Shown here: positions 1 to 8,278 of the stretch, in pieces
Numbering within the stretch: position 1 is the stretch's first letter
Layout of the letters: the number at the start of each line of letters is the position of its first letter
Origin: Bacteroidota bacterium
GTDB taxonomy: Bacteria; Bacteroidota; Bacteroidia; Chitinophagales; Chitinophagaceae
Assembly: GCA_028876035.1 (NCBI GenBank)
Contig: JAGWTK010000022.1
Location: 1-19,797, forward strand
Length of the DNA: 19,797 nt
Direction of reading: 5' to 3'
The notes under the pieces: generated by a model
Database searches by the model: none
What the model saw: only the letters and a program-made list of their open reading frames with translations
What the model was told of the DNA's origin: nothing
Position numbers and translations under genes: made by a program

Positions 1-2772
1 GCAGTCAAAGGCACCCGCATAGGCCAGGCTTTCCAATGTTTTTTTATTGACGGTGCGCTGGTTGATGCGCTTGATAAAATCAAAAATATTGTTGGCCGGT
101 CCGCGCTTGTTGCGTTCTTCGATAATGCTCTCGACTGCTGCTTCTCCAACGCCCTTAAGTCCACCCAATCCAAAACGGATTTCGCCTTTGCTGTTCACCG
201 CGAATCCTTTTTTCGATTCATTGATATCGGGCCCCAGTACTTTCAGGCCCATGCGCTTGCATTCTTCCATGAAAAAGGTCGTCTTCTCAATGCTGCCGGC
301 GTTGTTCAGTACAGCAGCCATGTATTCAGAAGGATAATGCGCTTTGAGGTAAGCGGTTTGATAGGCTACGTAGGCGTAACACGTCGAATGGGATTTATTA
401 AAGGCGTATTGGGCAAACGCTTCCCAGTCGGTCCATATCTTTTCGAGTTTGTCGGCCGGATGCCCCTTTTGTGCGGCGCCTTCCACAAACTGCTTTTTCA
501 TTTTATCGAGTACGCTCTTCTGTTTCTTACCCATTGCCTTCCGCAATACGTCGGCATCGCCTTTGCTGAAGCCGGCGATCTTTTGAGAGAGGAGCATCAC
601 CTGTTCCTGGTACACCGTAATACCATACGTATCTTTCAGATCTTCCTCCATCACCGGCAGGTCGTAACTGATGGCTTCGCGGCCGTGTTTACGATCGATG
701 AAGTTGGGGATATAAGCGATCGGGCCTGGGCGGTACAGGGCGTTCATCGCAATCAGGTCATTGAACTTATCCGGCTTCAGATCGCGGAGGTATTTCTGCA
801 TACCGGCACTTTCAAACTGGAAAGTACCGTTGGTTTCGCCGCGCTGGTAAAGCTCAAATGTTTTTGGATCATCCAGTGGAATGGTATCGATATCTATTTC
901 GACGCCGTGGTTTTCTTTGATGAGCGCCAATGCATTTTTTAAAATGGACAATGTTTTCAGACCGAGAAAGTCCATTTTGATAACGCCTGCTTCTTCAATG
1001 ATGCTTCCTTCGATTTGCGTCAACCACAGGTCGGAGTCTTTTGACGTGGCAACGGGTATCAGTTCGGTAAGATCCTTTGGGGCGATGATAATACCTGCTG
1101 CATGGATGCCTGTACTGCGTACCGAGCCTTCCAATACTTCCGCCTCGTGCAATATTTTTCCAAGCGCATCTGCACCATTATAAATTTCGCGGAGCTTTTT
1201 TACGTTTTCCCAATCGTCGCTCTGCAACTGTTCCTTTTCTTCCAGTGATTTGGCGCCGTTCTTAGCTTCTTTTGCCGTGATGGGTGCGTGCAGGATGCGT
1301 TTGAGACTCACACCAGGTTTTTCCGGCACCAGTTTAGTGAGTGCGCGGCTTTCTGCCAATGGCAAATCCATCACGCGCGCTACATCGGCTATGCTGCTTT
1401 TTGCCGCCATGGTACCATAGGTAATAATTTGCGCTACCTGGTTCTTACCGTATTTGTCCACGACGTAGTTGATCACTTTCTGGCGACCTTCATCGTCGAA
1501 GTCGGTATCGATATCGGGCATCGACTTACGATCGGGGTTCAGAAAACGCTCAAACAGTAATTTGTACTTAATGGGATCAATATTGGTGATGCCGATACAA
1601 TACGCTACCACGCTGCCGGCAGCAGAGCCACGGCCCGGTCCGATGAATACGCCCATATCGCGACCCGCTTTGATAAAGTCACTTACAATTAAGAAGTAAC
1701 CGGCAAAACCCATCGTGCGAATCGTGAATAACTCAAACCGAATCCGCTCTTCGATTTCGGCCGTCATCTCTGCATAACGTTCATGCGCTCCTTTCCAGGT
1801 GATGTCTTCAAGGTAATCATCCTGGCTGGCGAATCCCTGGGGCACCACGAAGTTGGGCAGCAGGATATCGCGTTTCAGGTCCAGCAAATCAATCTTATCT
1901 ACAATGGCGTTGGTGTTATCGATGGCTTCGGGTATATCCTCAAACAGTTTTGCCATTTCTTCCGTCTTCTTAAAATAGAACTGGTCGTTCGGAAAAGCAA
2001 AACGTTTGTTCTTCGTGAGCACATCGTCGTCGGAAAACTCGCGGAGCGCGGGGGTCGATTGCTTCTCACCCGTATTGATACAAAGCAGGATATCATGTGC
2101 GTTGAAGTCGCTCTGATCCACGTAATGGGAATCATTTGACGCAATCACCGGCACATTGTATTTTTTTGCGAAACGCAGCAGTACCTTATTTACCTTATCC
2201 TGGTCGGGAATACCGTGGCGCTGCAGCTCCACATAATAATCCTGCTGGAAAATATTCAACCACCATTTGAACTCATTCTCACCTTCTTCTTCGCCTTTAC
2301 GGAGAATGGTTTGCGGTACCAGTGCACCCAGGCAGCAGGTAGTAGCAATCAATCCTTCATGATGTTTATGAACAAGTTCTTTATCTATCCGCGGGTATTT
2401 GGAATACATGCCCTCGATATAACCAAGGGAAGTGAGTTTAACCAGGTTGCGATAACCAATATCATTCTTCGCCAATAATATCTGGTGGTGGCGTGGATCC
2501 TTATCGTCTTTAGCAAAGGTTTTGCGGTGGCGGCTTTCAGTTATATAAAATTCACAGCCCACCACTGGCTTTATCAATGGCTTTCCGTCGGGCCCTTTAT
2601 GATTGTACGCCTCTTTTACGAATTCGAAAACCCCAAACATATTGCCATGATCGGTAATAGCCAGGGCAGGCATATTATCGTCGATGGCTTTTTTATAGAG
2701 GTTTTGTATGGAGGCGGCGCCATCAAGCAGGGAAAACTGTGTATGTACGTGCAGGTGCGAAAATCTCGGCAT
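1..2772 (-). CDS. dnaE: DNA polymerase III alpha subunit DnaE (3' end beyond window)
   Basis: Catalytic subunit of the replicative DNA polymerase. The visible part is 924 residues from ATG (2770-2772) to the window edge, and the reading frame is still open there. The family is usually around 1,150-1,250 residues, so the C-terminal OB-fold and tau-binding region are missing. The N-terminus is a PHP domain (about 1-220) starting with HLHVHTQFSLLDGA. Likely metal ligands of the PHP family are all present: His8, His10, Asp17, His42, Glu74, His96, Cys147, Asp214 and His216. The polymerase core shows GPGRGSAAGS near residues 376-385, PDIDTDFDD near 417-425 (two catalytic Asp) and KMDFLGLKTL with the third catalytic Asp at 601. 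The last visible residues, AYAGAFDC, match the conserved AGAFD segment of DnaE. It is DnaE-type rather than PolC because PHP is at the N-terminus with no inserted exonuclease. The gene is divergent from the NlpC/P60 gene. Confidence 0.97.
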   Translation of the reverse strand, partial: MPRFSHLHVHTQFSLLDGAASIQNLYKKAIDDNMPALAITDHGNMFGVFEFVKEAYNHKGPDGKPLIKPVVGCEFYITESRHRKTFAKDDKDPRHHQILLAKNDIGYRNLVKLTSLGYIEGMYSKYPRIDKELVHKHHEGLIATTCCLGALVPQTILRKGEEEGENEFKWWLNIFQQDYYVELQRHGIPDQDKVNKVLLRFAKKYNVPVIASNDSHYVDQSDFNAHDILLCINTGEKQSTPALREFSDDDVLTKNKRFAFPNDQFYFKKTEEMAKLFEDIPEAIDNTNAIVDKIDLLDLKRDILLPNFVVPQGFASQDDYLEDITWKGAHERYAEMTAEIEERIRFELFTIRTMGFAGYFLIVSDFIKAGRDMGVFIGPGRGSAAGSVVAYCIGITNIDPIKYKLLFERFLNPDRKSMPDIDTDFDDEGRQKVINYVVDKYGKNQVAQIITYGTMAAKSSIADVARVMDLPLAESRALTKLVPEKPGVSLKRILHAPITAKEAKNGAKSLEEKEQLQSDDWENVKKLREIYNGADALGKILHEAEVLEGSVRSTGIHAAGIIIAPKDLTELIPVATSKDSDLWLTQIEGSIIEEAGVIKMDFLGLKTLSILKNALALIKENHGVEIDIDTIPLDDPKTFELYQRGETNGTFQFESAGMQKYLRDLKPDKFNDLIAMNALYRPGPIAYIPNFIDRKHGREAISYDLPVMEEDLKDTYGITVYQEQVMLLSQKIAGFSKGDADVLRKAMGKKQKSVLDKMKKQFVEGAAQKGHPADKLEKIWTDWEAFAQYAFNKSHSTCYAYVAYQTAYLKAHYPSEYMAAVLNNAGSIEKTTFFMEECKRMGLKVLGPDINESKKGFAVNSKGEIRFGLGGLKGVGEAAVESIIEERNKRGPANNIFDFIKRINQRTVNKKTLESLAYAGAFDC

Positions 2773-2803
2773 AACTCAATCACAAATTGCTGGAGAATAA
2801 AGA

Positions 2804-2849
2804 CGGTCGGGTTTGCTGTTCAACAACTTATATTAACAAACCCAAACCG
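2804..2849. promoter_or_regulatory. Inverted repeat in the dnaE leader
   Basis: CGGTCGGGTTTG (2804-2815) can pair with CAAACCCAAACCG (2837-2849). This gives a 7-bp inner stem (GGGTTTG/CAAACCC) and a 4-bp outer stem (CGGT/ACCG) separated by a small internal loop, with a 21-base spacer. It lies 31 bases before the dnaE start. There is no T-run, so it is not an obvious terminator. It could be an operator or a 5' UTR hairpin. The role is unknown. Confidence 0.35.
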
Positions 2850-2921
2850 CAATTAACAACAAAAAAGAAGTCGATTTTGATGGAATTGGCACAATATTTC
2901 CACAGACCGCGCGTATCTGTT

Positions 2922-2929
2922 TATATTTG
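2922..2929 (+). promoter_or_regulatory. Putative -7 box of the NlpC/P60 gene
   Basis: TATATTTG matches the Bacteroidota -7 consensus TAnnTTTG exactly. It lies 38 bases upstream of the ATG at 2968. No convincing -33 TTG at the usual spacing is visible; TTTC ending at 2900 is the only weak candidate. Confidence 0.5.
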
Positions 2930-2967
2930 TCGTCCTCTGTACCTGCGACGATCGATACTTACTAGTA

Positions 2968-3648
2968 ATGCGTTGGCTATCAATCATATTAATTTTGGCA
3001 GGACTGAGCTCTTGTACCGCGCTGAAGCCCGTAGTGAGCGCAAAGAGTCCTGAACCTGCGCCGGCACGTCAAAGTCAGCCTGTTTTTATTGAGCATATCA
3101 GCACCAGCCCAGGCGGTAGCCGGGGAGCTATTGAAGCGACAAACAATAATAAGGGCAGCGTGGAATCTGCGTTTACGATGGAGGGCGCTGCAGCAGGAAT
3201 TTATTCTCCGCTCCAGTTCAAATATGCCATCCTTATGGATGTTCCCATTGAAGCCCTGACCAATACCAGGCTTTTTTCGTTTATAGATGACTGGTATGGC
3301 ACACCGTACCGGTTTGGCGGCAGTACTAAGCTGGGGATCGACTGCTCTGCATTTACCAGCAGTCTTTGTATGACAGTTTTTGGAATAGGGCTCCCACGCA
3401 TGGCCAAAGACCAGTACAACGCATGTGATCATCTTCGTAAAGACGAGTTAACGGAAGGAGATCTTGTTTTCTTTCATACTACCCGCAAAGGCATCTCACA
3501 CGTAGGTATTTACCTGGGCAATAACAAATTTGTGCATGCTTCCGTCAATTACGGCGTGGTCATCAGCGATCTCAGCGATCCTTATTACGCACGTGCTTTC
3601 CGTGGCGGGGGCCGTTACCGGCAAATGGAGACGGCGTCGGGTAACTAA
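2968..3648 (+). CDS. NlpC/P60-family cysteine hydrolase, lipoprotein
   Basis: Predicted outer-envelope peptidoglycan hydrolase; the family cleaves murein stem peptides, typically the D-Glu-(meso-diaminopimelate) bond. It has 226 residues. The N-terminus has a short hydrophobic signal ending in the lipobox LSSC, with lipidated Cys16. A low-complexity linker follows to about residue 100. The NlpC/P60 domain spans about 105-218: YGTPYRFGG, then GIDCSAF with catalytic Cys126, ISHVGIYL with His178, and FVHAS with His190. These are the expected Cys-His-polar/His set. The start is the only ATG giving a complete lipoprotein signal. It is transcribed away from dnaE and converges on the M1 aminopeptidase gene. 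Substrate specificity cannot be read from the sequence. Confidence 0.93.
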   Translation: MRWLSIILILAGLSSCTALKPVVSAKSPEPAPARQSQPVFIEHISTSPGGSRGAIEATNNNKGSVESAFTMEGAAAGIYSPLQFKYAILMDVPIEALTNTRLFSFIDDWYGTPYRFGGSTKLGIDCSAFTSSLCMTVFGIGLPRMAKDQYNACDHLRKDELTEGDLVFFHTTRKGISHVGIYLGNNKFVHASVNYGVVISDLSDPYYARAFRGGGRYRQMETASGN

Positions 3649-3652
3649 TCTG

Positions 3653-3687
3653 GTTTAAAAGTTTAAGGGTTTAAGAGTTTAAGAGTT
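3653..3687 (+). repeat. Octamer tandem repeat (GTTTAAGA type)
   Basis: Four consecutive octamers read GTTTAAAA, GTTTAAGG, GTTTAAGA, GTTTAAGA, followed by a partial GTT. The array begins 4 bases after the stop codon of the NlpC/P60 gene. It is AT-rich, non-coding, and unlike the CCTCTTA array 125 bases further on. No function can be assigned. Confidence 0.85.
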
Positions 3688-3771
3688 GGATCCGAGAAGG
3701 TGCTTCATCATTCACTGATTGTAATGCATAACCACCTCATACCTTTTTTCTGGATTTGGTATGAAGTAAAA

Positions 3772-3866
3772 GTACAAAAACCAGATGCAAGGATGACCTT
3801 GCTAGTACGACCTCTTGCCTCTTACCTCTTACTTCTCACCTCTTACCGCTCACCCGTCACCCTCCA
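3772..3866 (+). repeat. Composite repeat, copy 1: 24-base module plus CCTCTTA heptamers
   Basis: A 24-base module at 3772-3795 (starts GTACAAA, ends AGGATG) is followed after 15 bases by eight perfect-phase heptamers at 3811-3866. The units are CCTCTTG, CCTCTTA, CCTCTTA, CTTCTCA, CCTCTTA, CCGCTCA, CCCGTCA and CCCTCCA. The module matches 18168-18191 at 19 of 24 positions and precedes the same kind of array there. A small hairpin, GCAAGG-ATGA-CCTTGC (3787-3802), overlaps the module end. The last two heptamers overlap the 3' end of the aminopeptidase gene and contain its stop codon. Confidence 0.85.
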
Positions 3867-5515
3867 TTTCCCGCAGCCGAATTCCGGCCCTGTACATAAA
3901 AATTTCTGTCAATACCAATCCCTTCACCGTCTTTCTTTTCCGTTGCCAGTTCCTGCCATTGCGTTGTTGGCCGGAGCCAACTGCCCGCTACATCCGGCGA
4001 TTTCACCGGGAGATTAAAACCATTCACACAGTTTGTCCATCGATACTTCAGTTTGCCATCCTTAACAAGATACTCAAGTACCGGAATTTGCGTATTGCGG
4101 AGGTATTGGTCAAACACTTTAGAAAAATCGAAGCCGGCCCGCTGACTAATATATTGTTCTACCATCGCACTGGTGACGGTTTGATGATAGAATGTTTTAT
4201 TCAGTCCCTGCAAAATGCTGCGGAAGAGAGAATCGTTGTTGATCACCTGGCGTATCGTATGCAGCATGTTGCCTCCCTTATAGTACATATCACCGCTGCC
4301 TTCCATGTTCACGCCGTAAGGACCGATGATCGGTTTATCATTCGAAATATTTTTCCGGGTTCCAATCACATAATCACTGCCGGCTTCTTTTCCAAACTGG
4401 CATTCTGTAAATAAAGTCTCCGAATAATTGGTAAACCCTTCGTGTACCCACATATCGGCTACATCGTTGGTTGTAATATTATTGCCAAACCATTCGTGCC
4501 CGCTCTCATGCACAATGATAAAATCCCATTTCAGCCCCCAGCCCGTGTGCGATAAATCACGGCCGAGGTAGCCATTCTGGTAACCGTTGCCATAGCCCAC
4601 GGCGCTCTGGTGTTCCATTCCCAGGTGGGGCGATTCCACCAGTTTATACCCATCTTCATAGAACGGATAAGGTCCAAACCAGGCTTCGAAACAGGAAAGC
4701 ATACGAGTAGCCTGCTCAAATTGTTTTTTTGCTTTTTCCAGGTTATAGGCCAGCACCCAATAACTGCAGTCCAGATCGCCTTTAAGTCCTTTGTACGTAG
4801 TGGTAAAGTTGACGTACTTGCCGATATAAGGAATGATATTGTAATTGTTGATCGGATTTACCACTTCCCAGGTCCATGCTGTTTTACCGCTGCTGATTGA
4901 CTTTTTTGATTTCAGCCGGCCATTACCCACTGCAACCAGCGAATCGGGAACAACCATGGTTAAGCTTGCACCAAGATCGGGTTCATCACCCTGGTAATCC
5001 TTACACGGATACCATACGCTGGCGCCCAGTCCCTGGCAGGCGACACTCATCCAGGGATTGCCTTCCGCATCTTTCTTCCAAATCCAGCCTCCATCCCAGG
5101 GCGGACGAATGGCTTCTTTTGGCTTTCCATGGTAAGTAATCTGTAATTCTTTGATATCACCTACCTGCAGTTTGGGCATTTTTACATGGAACACATTGCC
5201 CTCACGGGTATGGCTAAGCGATTTCTTGCCCAGCTTAGCCGAGGTGATTTCAAGCGGTGACTGCAGGTCTACCTGCATTACTCCAGAAGCCGCGACCACT
5301 TTGAATGTAATGATGCAGGTAGCTTCGATAGTCTTGCCTGCATAATCGGGGGTAACCGTAATATCATAACGCTGCACGTCCCACCAGGTGCGTTCTGCAT
5401 TCAAACTCCCGCGCAATGTATCCTGGTGAGTGAATGGTTTGGGCTGGTGCAATACCTGGGCTTGCAGTACAACACTGAAACCAGCAAAAAGTAAAACAAA
5501 GACAAAGCGAGACAT
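3857..5515 (-). CDS. M1-family zinc aminopeptidase, secreted
   Basis: Zinc metallopeptidase expected to remove N-terminal amino acids from peptides outside the cytoplasm. It has 552 residues with an N-terminal signal peptide (about 1-20, ending LQAQ). The N-terminal beta domain spans about 40-240 and the thermolysin-like catalytic domain about 260-500. Zinc ligands are HESGH (His336, His340, catalytic Glu337) and Glu359 in HEGFTNYSE. GMEHQ (299-303) stands where the classical GAMEN exopeptidase motif lies and keeps the Glu (301) that binds the substrate amino group. The protein is short for M1 because it lacks the long helical C-terminal domain of PepN. The last residues (GNGG) and the TGA stop fall inside a heptamer repeat array, so the C-terminus may have been changed by the repeat. 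The gene is divergent from the binding-protein gene, with 43 bases between. Confidence 0.95.
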   Translation of the reverse strand: MSRFVFVLLFAGFSVVLQAQVLHQPKPFTHQDTLRGSLNAERTWWDVQRYDITVTPDYAGKTIEATCIITFKVVAASGVMQVDLQSPLEITSAKLGKKSLSHTREGNVFHVKMPKLQVGDIKELQITYHGKPKEAIRPPWDGGWIWKKDAEGNPWMSVACQGLGASVWYPCKDYQGDEPDLGASLTMVVPDSLVAVGNGRLKSKKSISSGKTAWTWEVVNPINNYNIIPYIGKYVNFTTTYKGLKGDLDCSYWVLAYNLEKAKKQFEQATRMLSCFEAWFGPYPFYEDGYKLVESPHLGMEHQSAVGYGNGYQNGYLGRDLSHTGWGLKWDFIIVHESGHEWFGNNITTNDVADMWVHEGFTNYSETLFTECQFGKEAGSDYVIGTRKNISNDKPIIGPYGVNMEGSGDMYYKGGNMLHTIRQVINNDSLFRSILQGLNKTFYHQTVTSAMVEQYISQRAGFDFSKVFDQYLRNTQIPVLEYLVKDGKLKYRWTNCVNGFNLPVKSPDVAGSWLRPTTQWQELATEKKDGEGIGIDRNFYVQGRNSAAGNGG

Positions 5516-5533
5516 GGTTTGGTTTTAGAGTGC

Positions 5534-5541
5534 TAAATTTA
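5534..5541. promoter_or_regulatory. Palindromic -7-like box shared by divergent genes
   Basis: TAAATTTA is self-complementary and differs from TAnnTTTG at one base on either strand. It lies 18 bases before the aminopeptidase ATG (5515, minus) and 17 bases before the binding-protein ATG (5559, plus). These distances match the other box-to-start distances in this window. No clear -33 element is seen. Confidence 0.4.
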
Positions 5542-5558
5542 GCCGTAGTTTTTCATAT

Positions 5559-7187
5559 ATGCCGTTAAAACTGACCGGTACGTTCGCTATTGCGTTCATC
5601 GCATTTTGCTTTTTCGCCTGCAACCGGAACGGTCGGCGGCAACAGGCTATATTTCGTTACAATGAGGTGACCGGTGTAGCCAGTCTTGATCCCGCCTTTG
5701 CAAAAAACCAGTCGGTCATGTGGGTCGTTCACCAACTCTACAGCACACTCGTAGAAAATGACGAACACCTGCAAACAAAACCGCTCCTCGCAAAATCCTG
5801 GGAGGTGTCTGCGGATCGGAAAGAATATACTTTCCATCTGCGCAATGATGTTTGGTTTCACGATAACGATGCATTCCCGAACGGCAAAGGCCGGAAAATG
5901 CTGGCAGCAGATGTGGTCTACAGCCTGGCCCGGCTGATGGATAAACAAACAGCGAGCAGCGGTGCCTGGATATTCAATAATCGCGTAGATACTACGGCAG
6001 CCTTTACAGCGCCCGATGACAGTACGTTCCGGTTGCGGCTTATCCGGCCTTTCAATCCAATCCTCGGTCTGCTGAGCATGCAATACTGTTCGATTGTTCC
6101 AAAAGAGGTTGTAGAGAAGTACGGAAAAGATTTTCGCAGCCATCCCTGTGGTACCGGCCCGTTTTCTTTGCTCGCCTGGGAAGAAGGACAGGCCATGGTC
6201 CTTAAAAAAAATGCCGCTTATTTTGAAAAAGACAGTGCAGGTCATCCACTCCCCTATCTCGATGGTGTCAAGATTTCTTTTTACGATAGCCGCGCTACCG
6301 AGTTCCTGCTGTTTCAGCAGGGCGAAATCGATTTTATCAACGACATCGACCCGAGTTTTAAAGATGAGGTAATCACAAGAGCGGGTGAGCTGCGAAAAGA
6401 ATGGCAGGATAAAATTGTACTGAACAAACACGCTTACCTGAATACAGAATACCTGGGCATATTAGTAGACAGCAACAACGCACTGGTACAGCAATCGCCA
6501 TTGCGACTGAAAAAAATACGTCAGGCAATCAACTATGGATTCGATCGCAGGAAGATGATGCTCTACCTGCGCAATTCCATTGGGATGCCGGCAGAAAGTG
6601 GATTTATTCCTGCTGGCTTTCCCTGTTTCGATTCAGCCAAAGTGAAGGGCTACCGGTACGACATTGCGAAAGCGAGACAGCTGGTGGCAGAGGCGGGCTT
6701 CGGACCCGGCCACCCCTTCCCGGCGGTAAAATTATTAACGATACCGATTTATGCCGACTTCGCCAGTTTCATCGCGAAAGAACTCGAGGACGCAGGCATC
6801 CGTGTAGAAGTAGAAGTATTGCAAAAAAGTTTATTGCTGGAAGAAACCGCCAAATCACAAGCGCTGTTTTTCCGGGGAAGTTGGATTGCCGACTATCCTG
6901 ATGCGGAAAACTACCTCAGCGTATTCTTCAGTGGGAACCCCGCCCCTCCGAACTATACCCGCTATAAAAATGCGCGCTTCGATGCATTATACGATCGGGC
7001 GCTCGTAGAAGAAAATGACTCCTTAAAACAGGACCTGTACCGGCAAATGGACCGCCTCGTGATTGAAGATGCGCCGGTTGTGCCACTGTGGTACGACGAG
7101 GTATTTCGGCTGGTAAGTCCGCACATACAGGGTTTCCATCCCAATAGCCTCAATTTACTCGAATTGCGTACGACACAGGTACGCTGA
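5559..7187 (+). CDS. Peptide/nickel-type ABC transporter substrate-binding lipoprotein
   Basis: Solute-binding protein of the SBP_bac_5 (DppA/OppA/NikA) family, 542 residues, the normal family length. The signal sequence ends in a lipobox-like FFAC, with Cys21 as the lipidation site. Family hallmarks follow in order: a DPAF segment near residue 45, TKPLLAKSWEVSADRKEYTFHLRNDVWFHD (about 88-120), an AADVVYSLARLMD stretch, CGTGPFSLL, a C-terminal SWIADYPDAENYLSVFFSGNP stretch and VPLWYDEVFRL. No permease or ATPase gene lies nearby, so it either serves a transporter encoded elsewhere or binds ligand on its own. A peptide ligand is the family default, not shown by the sequence. It converges on ltaE with only 2 bases between the two stop codons. 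Confidence 0.92.
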   Translation: MPLKLTGTFAIAFIAFCFFACNRNGRRQQAIFRYNEVTGVASLDPAFAKNQSVMWVVHQLYSTLVENDEHLQTKPLLAKSWEVSADRKEYTFHLRNDVWFHDNDAFPNGKGRKMLAADVVYSLARLMDKQTASSGAWIFNNRVDTTAAFTAPDDSTFRLRLIRPFNPILGLLSMQYCSIVPKEVVEKYGKDFRSHPCGTGPFSLLAWEEGQAMVLKKNAAYFEKDSAGHPLPYLDGVKISFYDSRATEFLLFQQGEIDFINDIDPSFKDEVITRAGELRKEWQDKIVLNKHAYLNTEYLGILVDSNNALVQQSPLRLKKIRQAINYGFDRRKMMLYLRNSIGMPAESGFIPAGFPCFDSAKVKGYRYDIAKARQLVAEAGFGPGHPFPAVKLLTIPIYADFASFIAKELEDAGIRVEVEVLQKSLLLEETAKSQALFFRGSWIADYPDAENYLSVFFSGNPAPPNYTRYKNARFDALYDRALVEENDSLKQDLYRQMDRLVIEDAPVVPLWYDEVFRLVSPHIQGFHPNSLNLLELRTTQVR

Positions 7188-7189
7188 GT

Positions 7190-8206
7190 TTAGATCCGCT
7201 CAATACAATTGATCACGTCTTTTACCATCTGCTCATTTATATCAAGATGTGTAACCATCCTCACCTGTGTGGGTGAAATGGCAATGCATTTGATACCGTG
7301 TTCGCGGAATTTGTCGGCCAGCAATACAGCCGTATAAGGCGGCAACACATCGAAGATGATTATGTTTGTTTCTACCGGTAAGATATTGCCGGCCCATGGC
7401 ATTTGCTGCAGGGCGAGCGCAATTTGTCTTGCATGGATATGATCCAATTCAAGTCGTTTGATATTGTGCTGCAGCGCATACAAGCCGGCAGCTGCCATAA
7501 ACCCAGCCTGACGCATGCCGCCTCCGAATACCTTACGAACGCGCCGCGCCTGCCTGATGAACTTCTTGTTCCCGATAAGAATGCTGCCGATGGGACAACC
7601 CAGGCCCTTATTCAAACAAATAGAAATTGTATCGAAAGCTTGTCCGTACTGCTCTGTTTTTTCCCCGGTCGCAACCAGTGCGTTGAAGAGCCTGGCGCCA
7701 TCCAGGTGCAGCGCAAGACCCGCTTCCAGGCAAACCGCTTTTATTTGCAGGATATCGTCCAGCTTGTAACAGGCTCCGCCGCCGCGGTTTGCTGTATTTT
7801 CAAGGCTAACGAGCGAAGTCCGCGCGCGGTGCACGTCATCGGGATTGATGGCCGCTTTCACCTGTTCTGCGGTTATACGTCCCCGTTGGCCATCGATCAG
7901 CTTCACCTGCGAAGCCGAATTGAAAGCAATGCCCCCTCCTTCATACACATAAACGTGGCTTGTTTTTTCGCAGATGACCTCATCACCCGGCTGCGTGTGA
8001 CATTTGATCGCGATTTGGTTGCTCATGGTGCCGGTAGGACAATACAGGGCCGCTTCCCGACCAAACATTTCGGCTGCAAAGGCTTCCAGCCTGTTTACCG
8101 TTGGATCTTCTTCGAACACATCGTCGCCTACTTTGGCATGCATCATGCAATCCAGCATGGCCGGTGTTGGCTTGGTAACCGTATCAGAACGCAGGTCGAT
8201 CATCAT
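7190..8206 (-). CDS. ltaE: Low-specificity threonine aldolase
   Basis: PLP enzyme of the beta-eliminating lyase/threonine aldolase family, cleaving (allo-)threonine to glycine and acetaldehyde in the cytoplasm. It has 338 residues, normal for the family. It begins IDLRSDTVTKP (family signature), with EEDPTVNRLE near 32-41, HLDGARLFNA near 167-176 and the PLP-binding Lys200 in SICLNKGLGCPIGS. ATG codons occur at 8206 and 8203, and homologs usually start with a single Met before IDLRSDT. The upstream box at 8225-8232 fits 8206 slightly better. D- or L-specificity cannot be decided by eye. Confidence 0.94.
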   Translation of the reverse strand: MMIDLRSDTVTKPTPAMLDCMMHAKVGDDVFEEDPTVNRLEAFAAEMFGREAALYCPTGTMSNQIAIKCHTQPGDEVICEKTSHVYVYEGGGIAFNSASQVKLIDGQRGRITAEQVKAAINPDDVHRARTSLVSLENTANRGGGACYKLDDILQIKAVCLEAGLALHLDGARLFNALVATGEKTEQYGQAFDTISICLNKGLGCPIGSILIGNKKFIRQARRVRKVFGGGMRQAGFMAAAGLYALQHNIKRLELDHIHARQIALALQQMPWAGNILPVETNIIIFDVLPPYTAVLLADKFREHGIKCIAISPTQVRMVTHLDINEQMVKDVINCIERI

Positions 8207-8224
8207 GGCGGATAATTGAGCCTG

Positions 8225-8232
8225 TAAAGTTA
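8225..8232 (-). promoter_or_regulatory. Putative -7 box of ltaE
   Basis: Read on the minus strand, TAACTTTA matches TAnnTTTG at 7 of 8 positions and lies 18 bases before the ltaE start. The surrounding 14 bases (plus strand TAAAGTTACAGCAT, 8225-8238) recur exactly at 12819-12832 before the serine hydrolase gene. Confidence 0.45.
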
Positions 8233-8278
8233 CAGCATCTCAAGGCAAAATTTATGCGTGCCACCGTTCAGAATCTGG

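Noticed and set aside
337..942. Plus-strand frame of 201 codons
   Set aside because: It lies antisense to the conserved dnaE frame, has no recognisable motif, and shows the composition expected of a shadow frame.
3787..3802. Terminator between the NlpC/P60 and aminopeptidase genes
   Set aside because: The 6-bp hairpin GCAAGG/CCTTGC has no T-run on either strand and belongs to the repeat module.
3811..3866. CRISPR array
   Set aside because: The heptamer units are contiguous with no spacers and far too short; no cas genes are present.
5565..6431. Minus-strand frame of 288 codons
   Set aside because: Fully antisense to the binding-protein gene; cysteine- and phenylalanine-rich with no domain pattern.
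7403..8215. Plus-strand frame of 270 codons
   Set aside because: Antisense to ltaE, which has all active-site motifs; the frame has no family resemblance.
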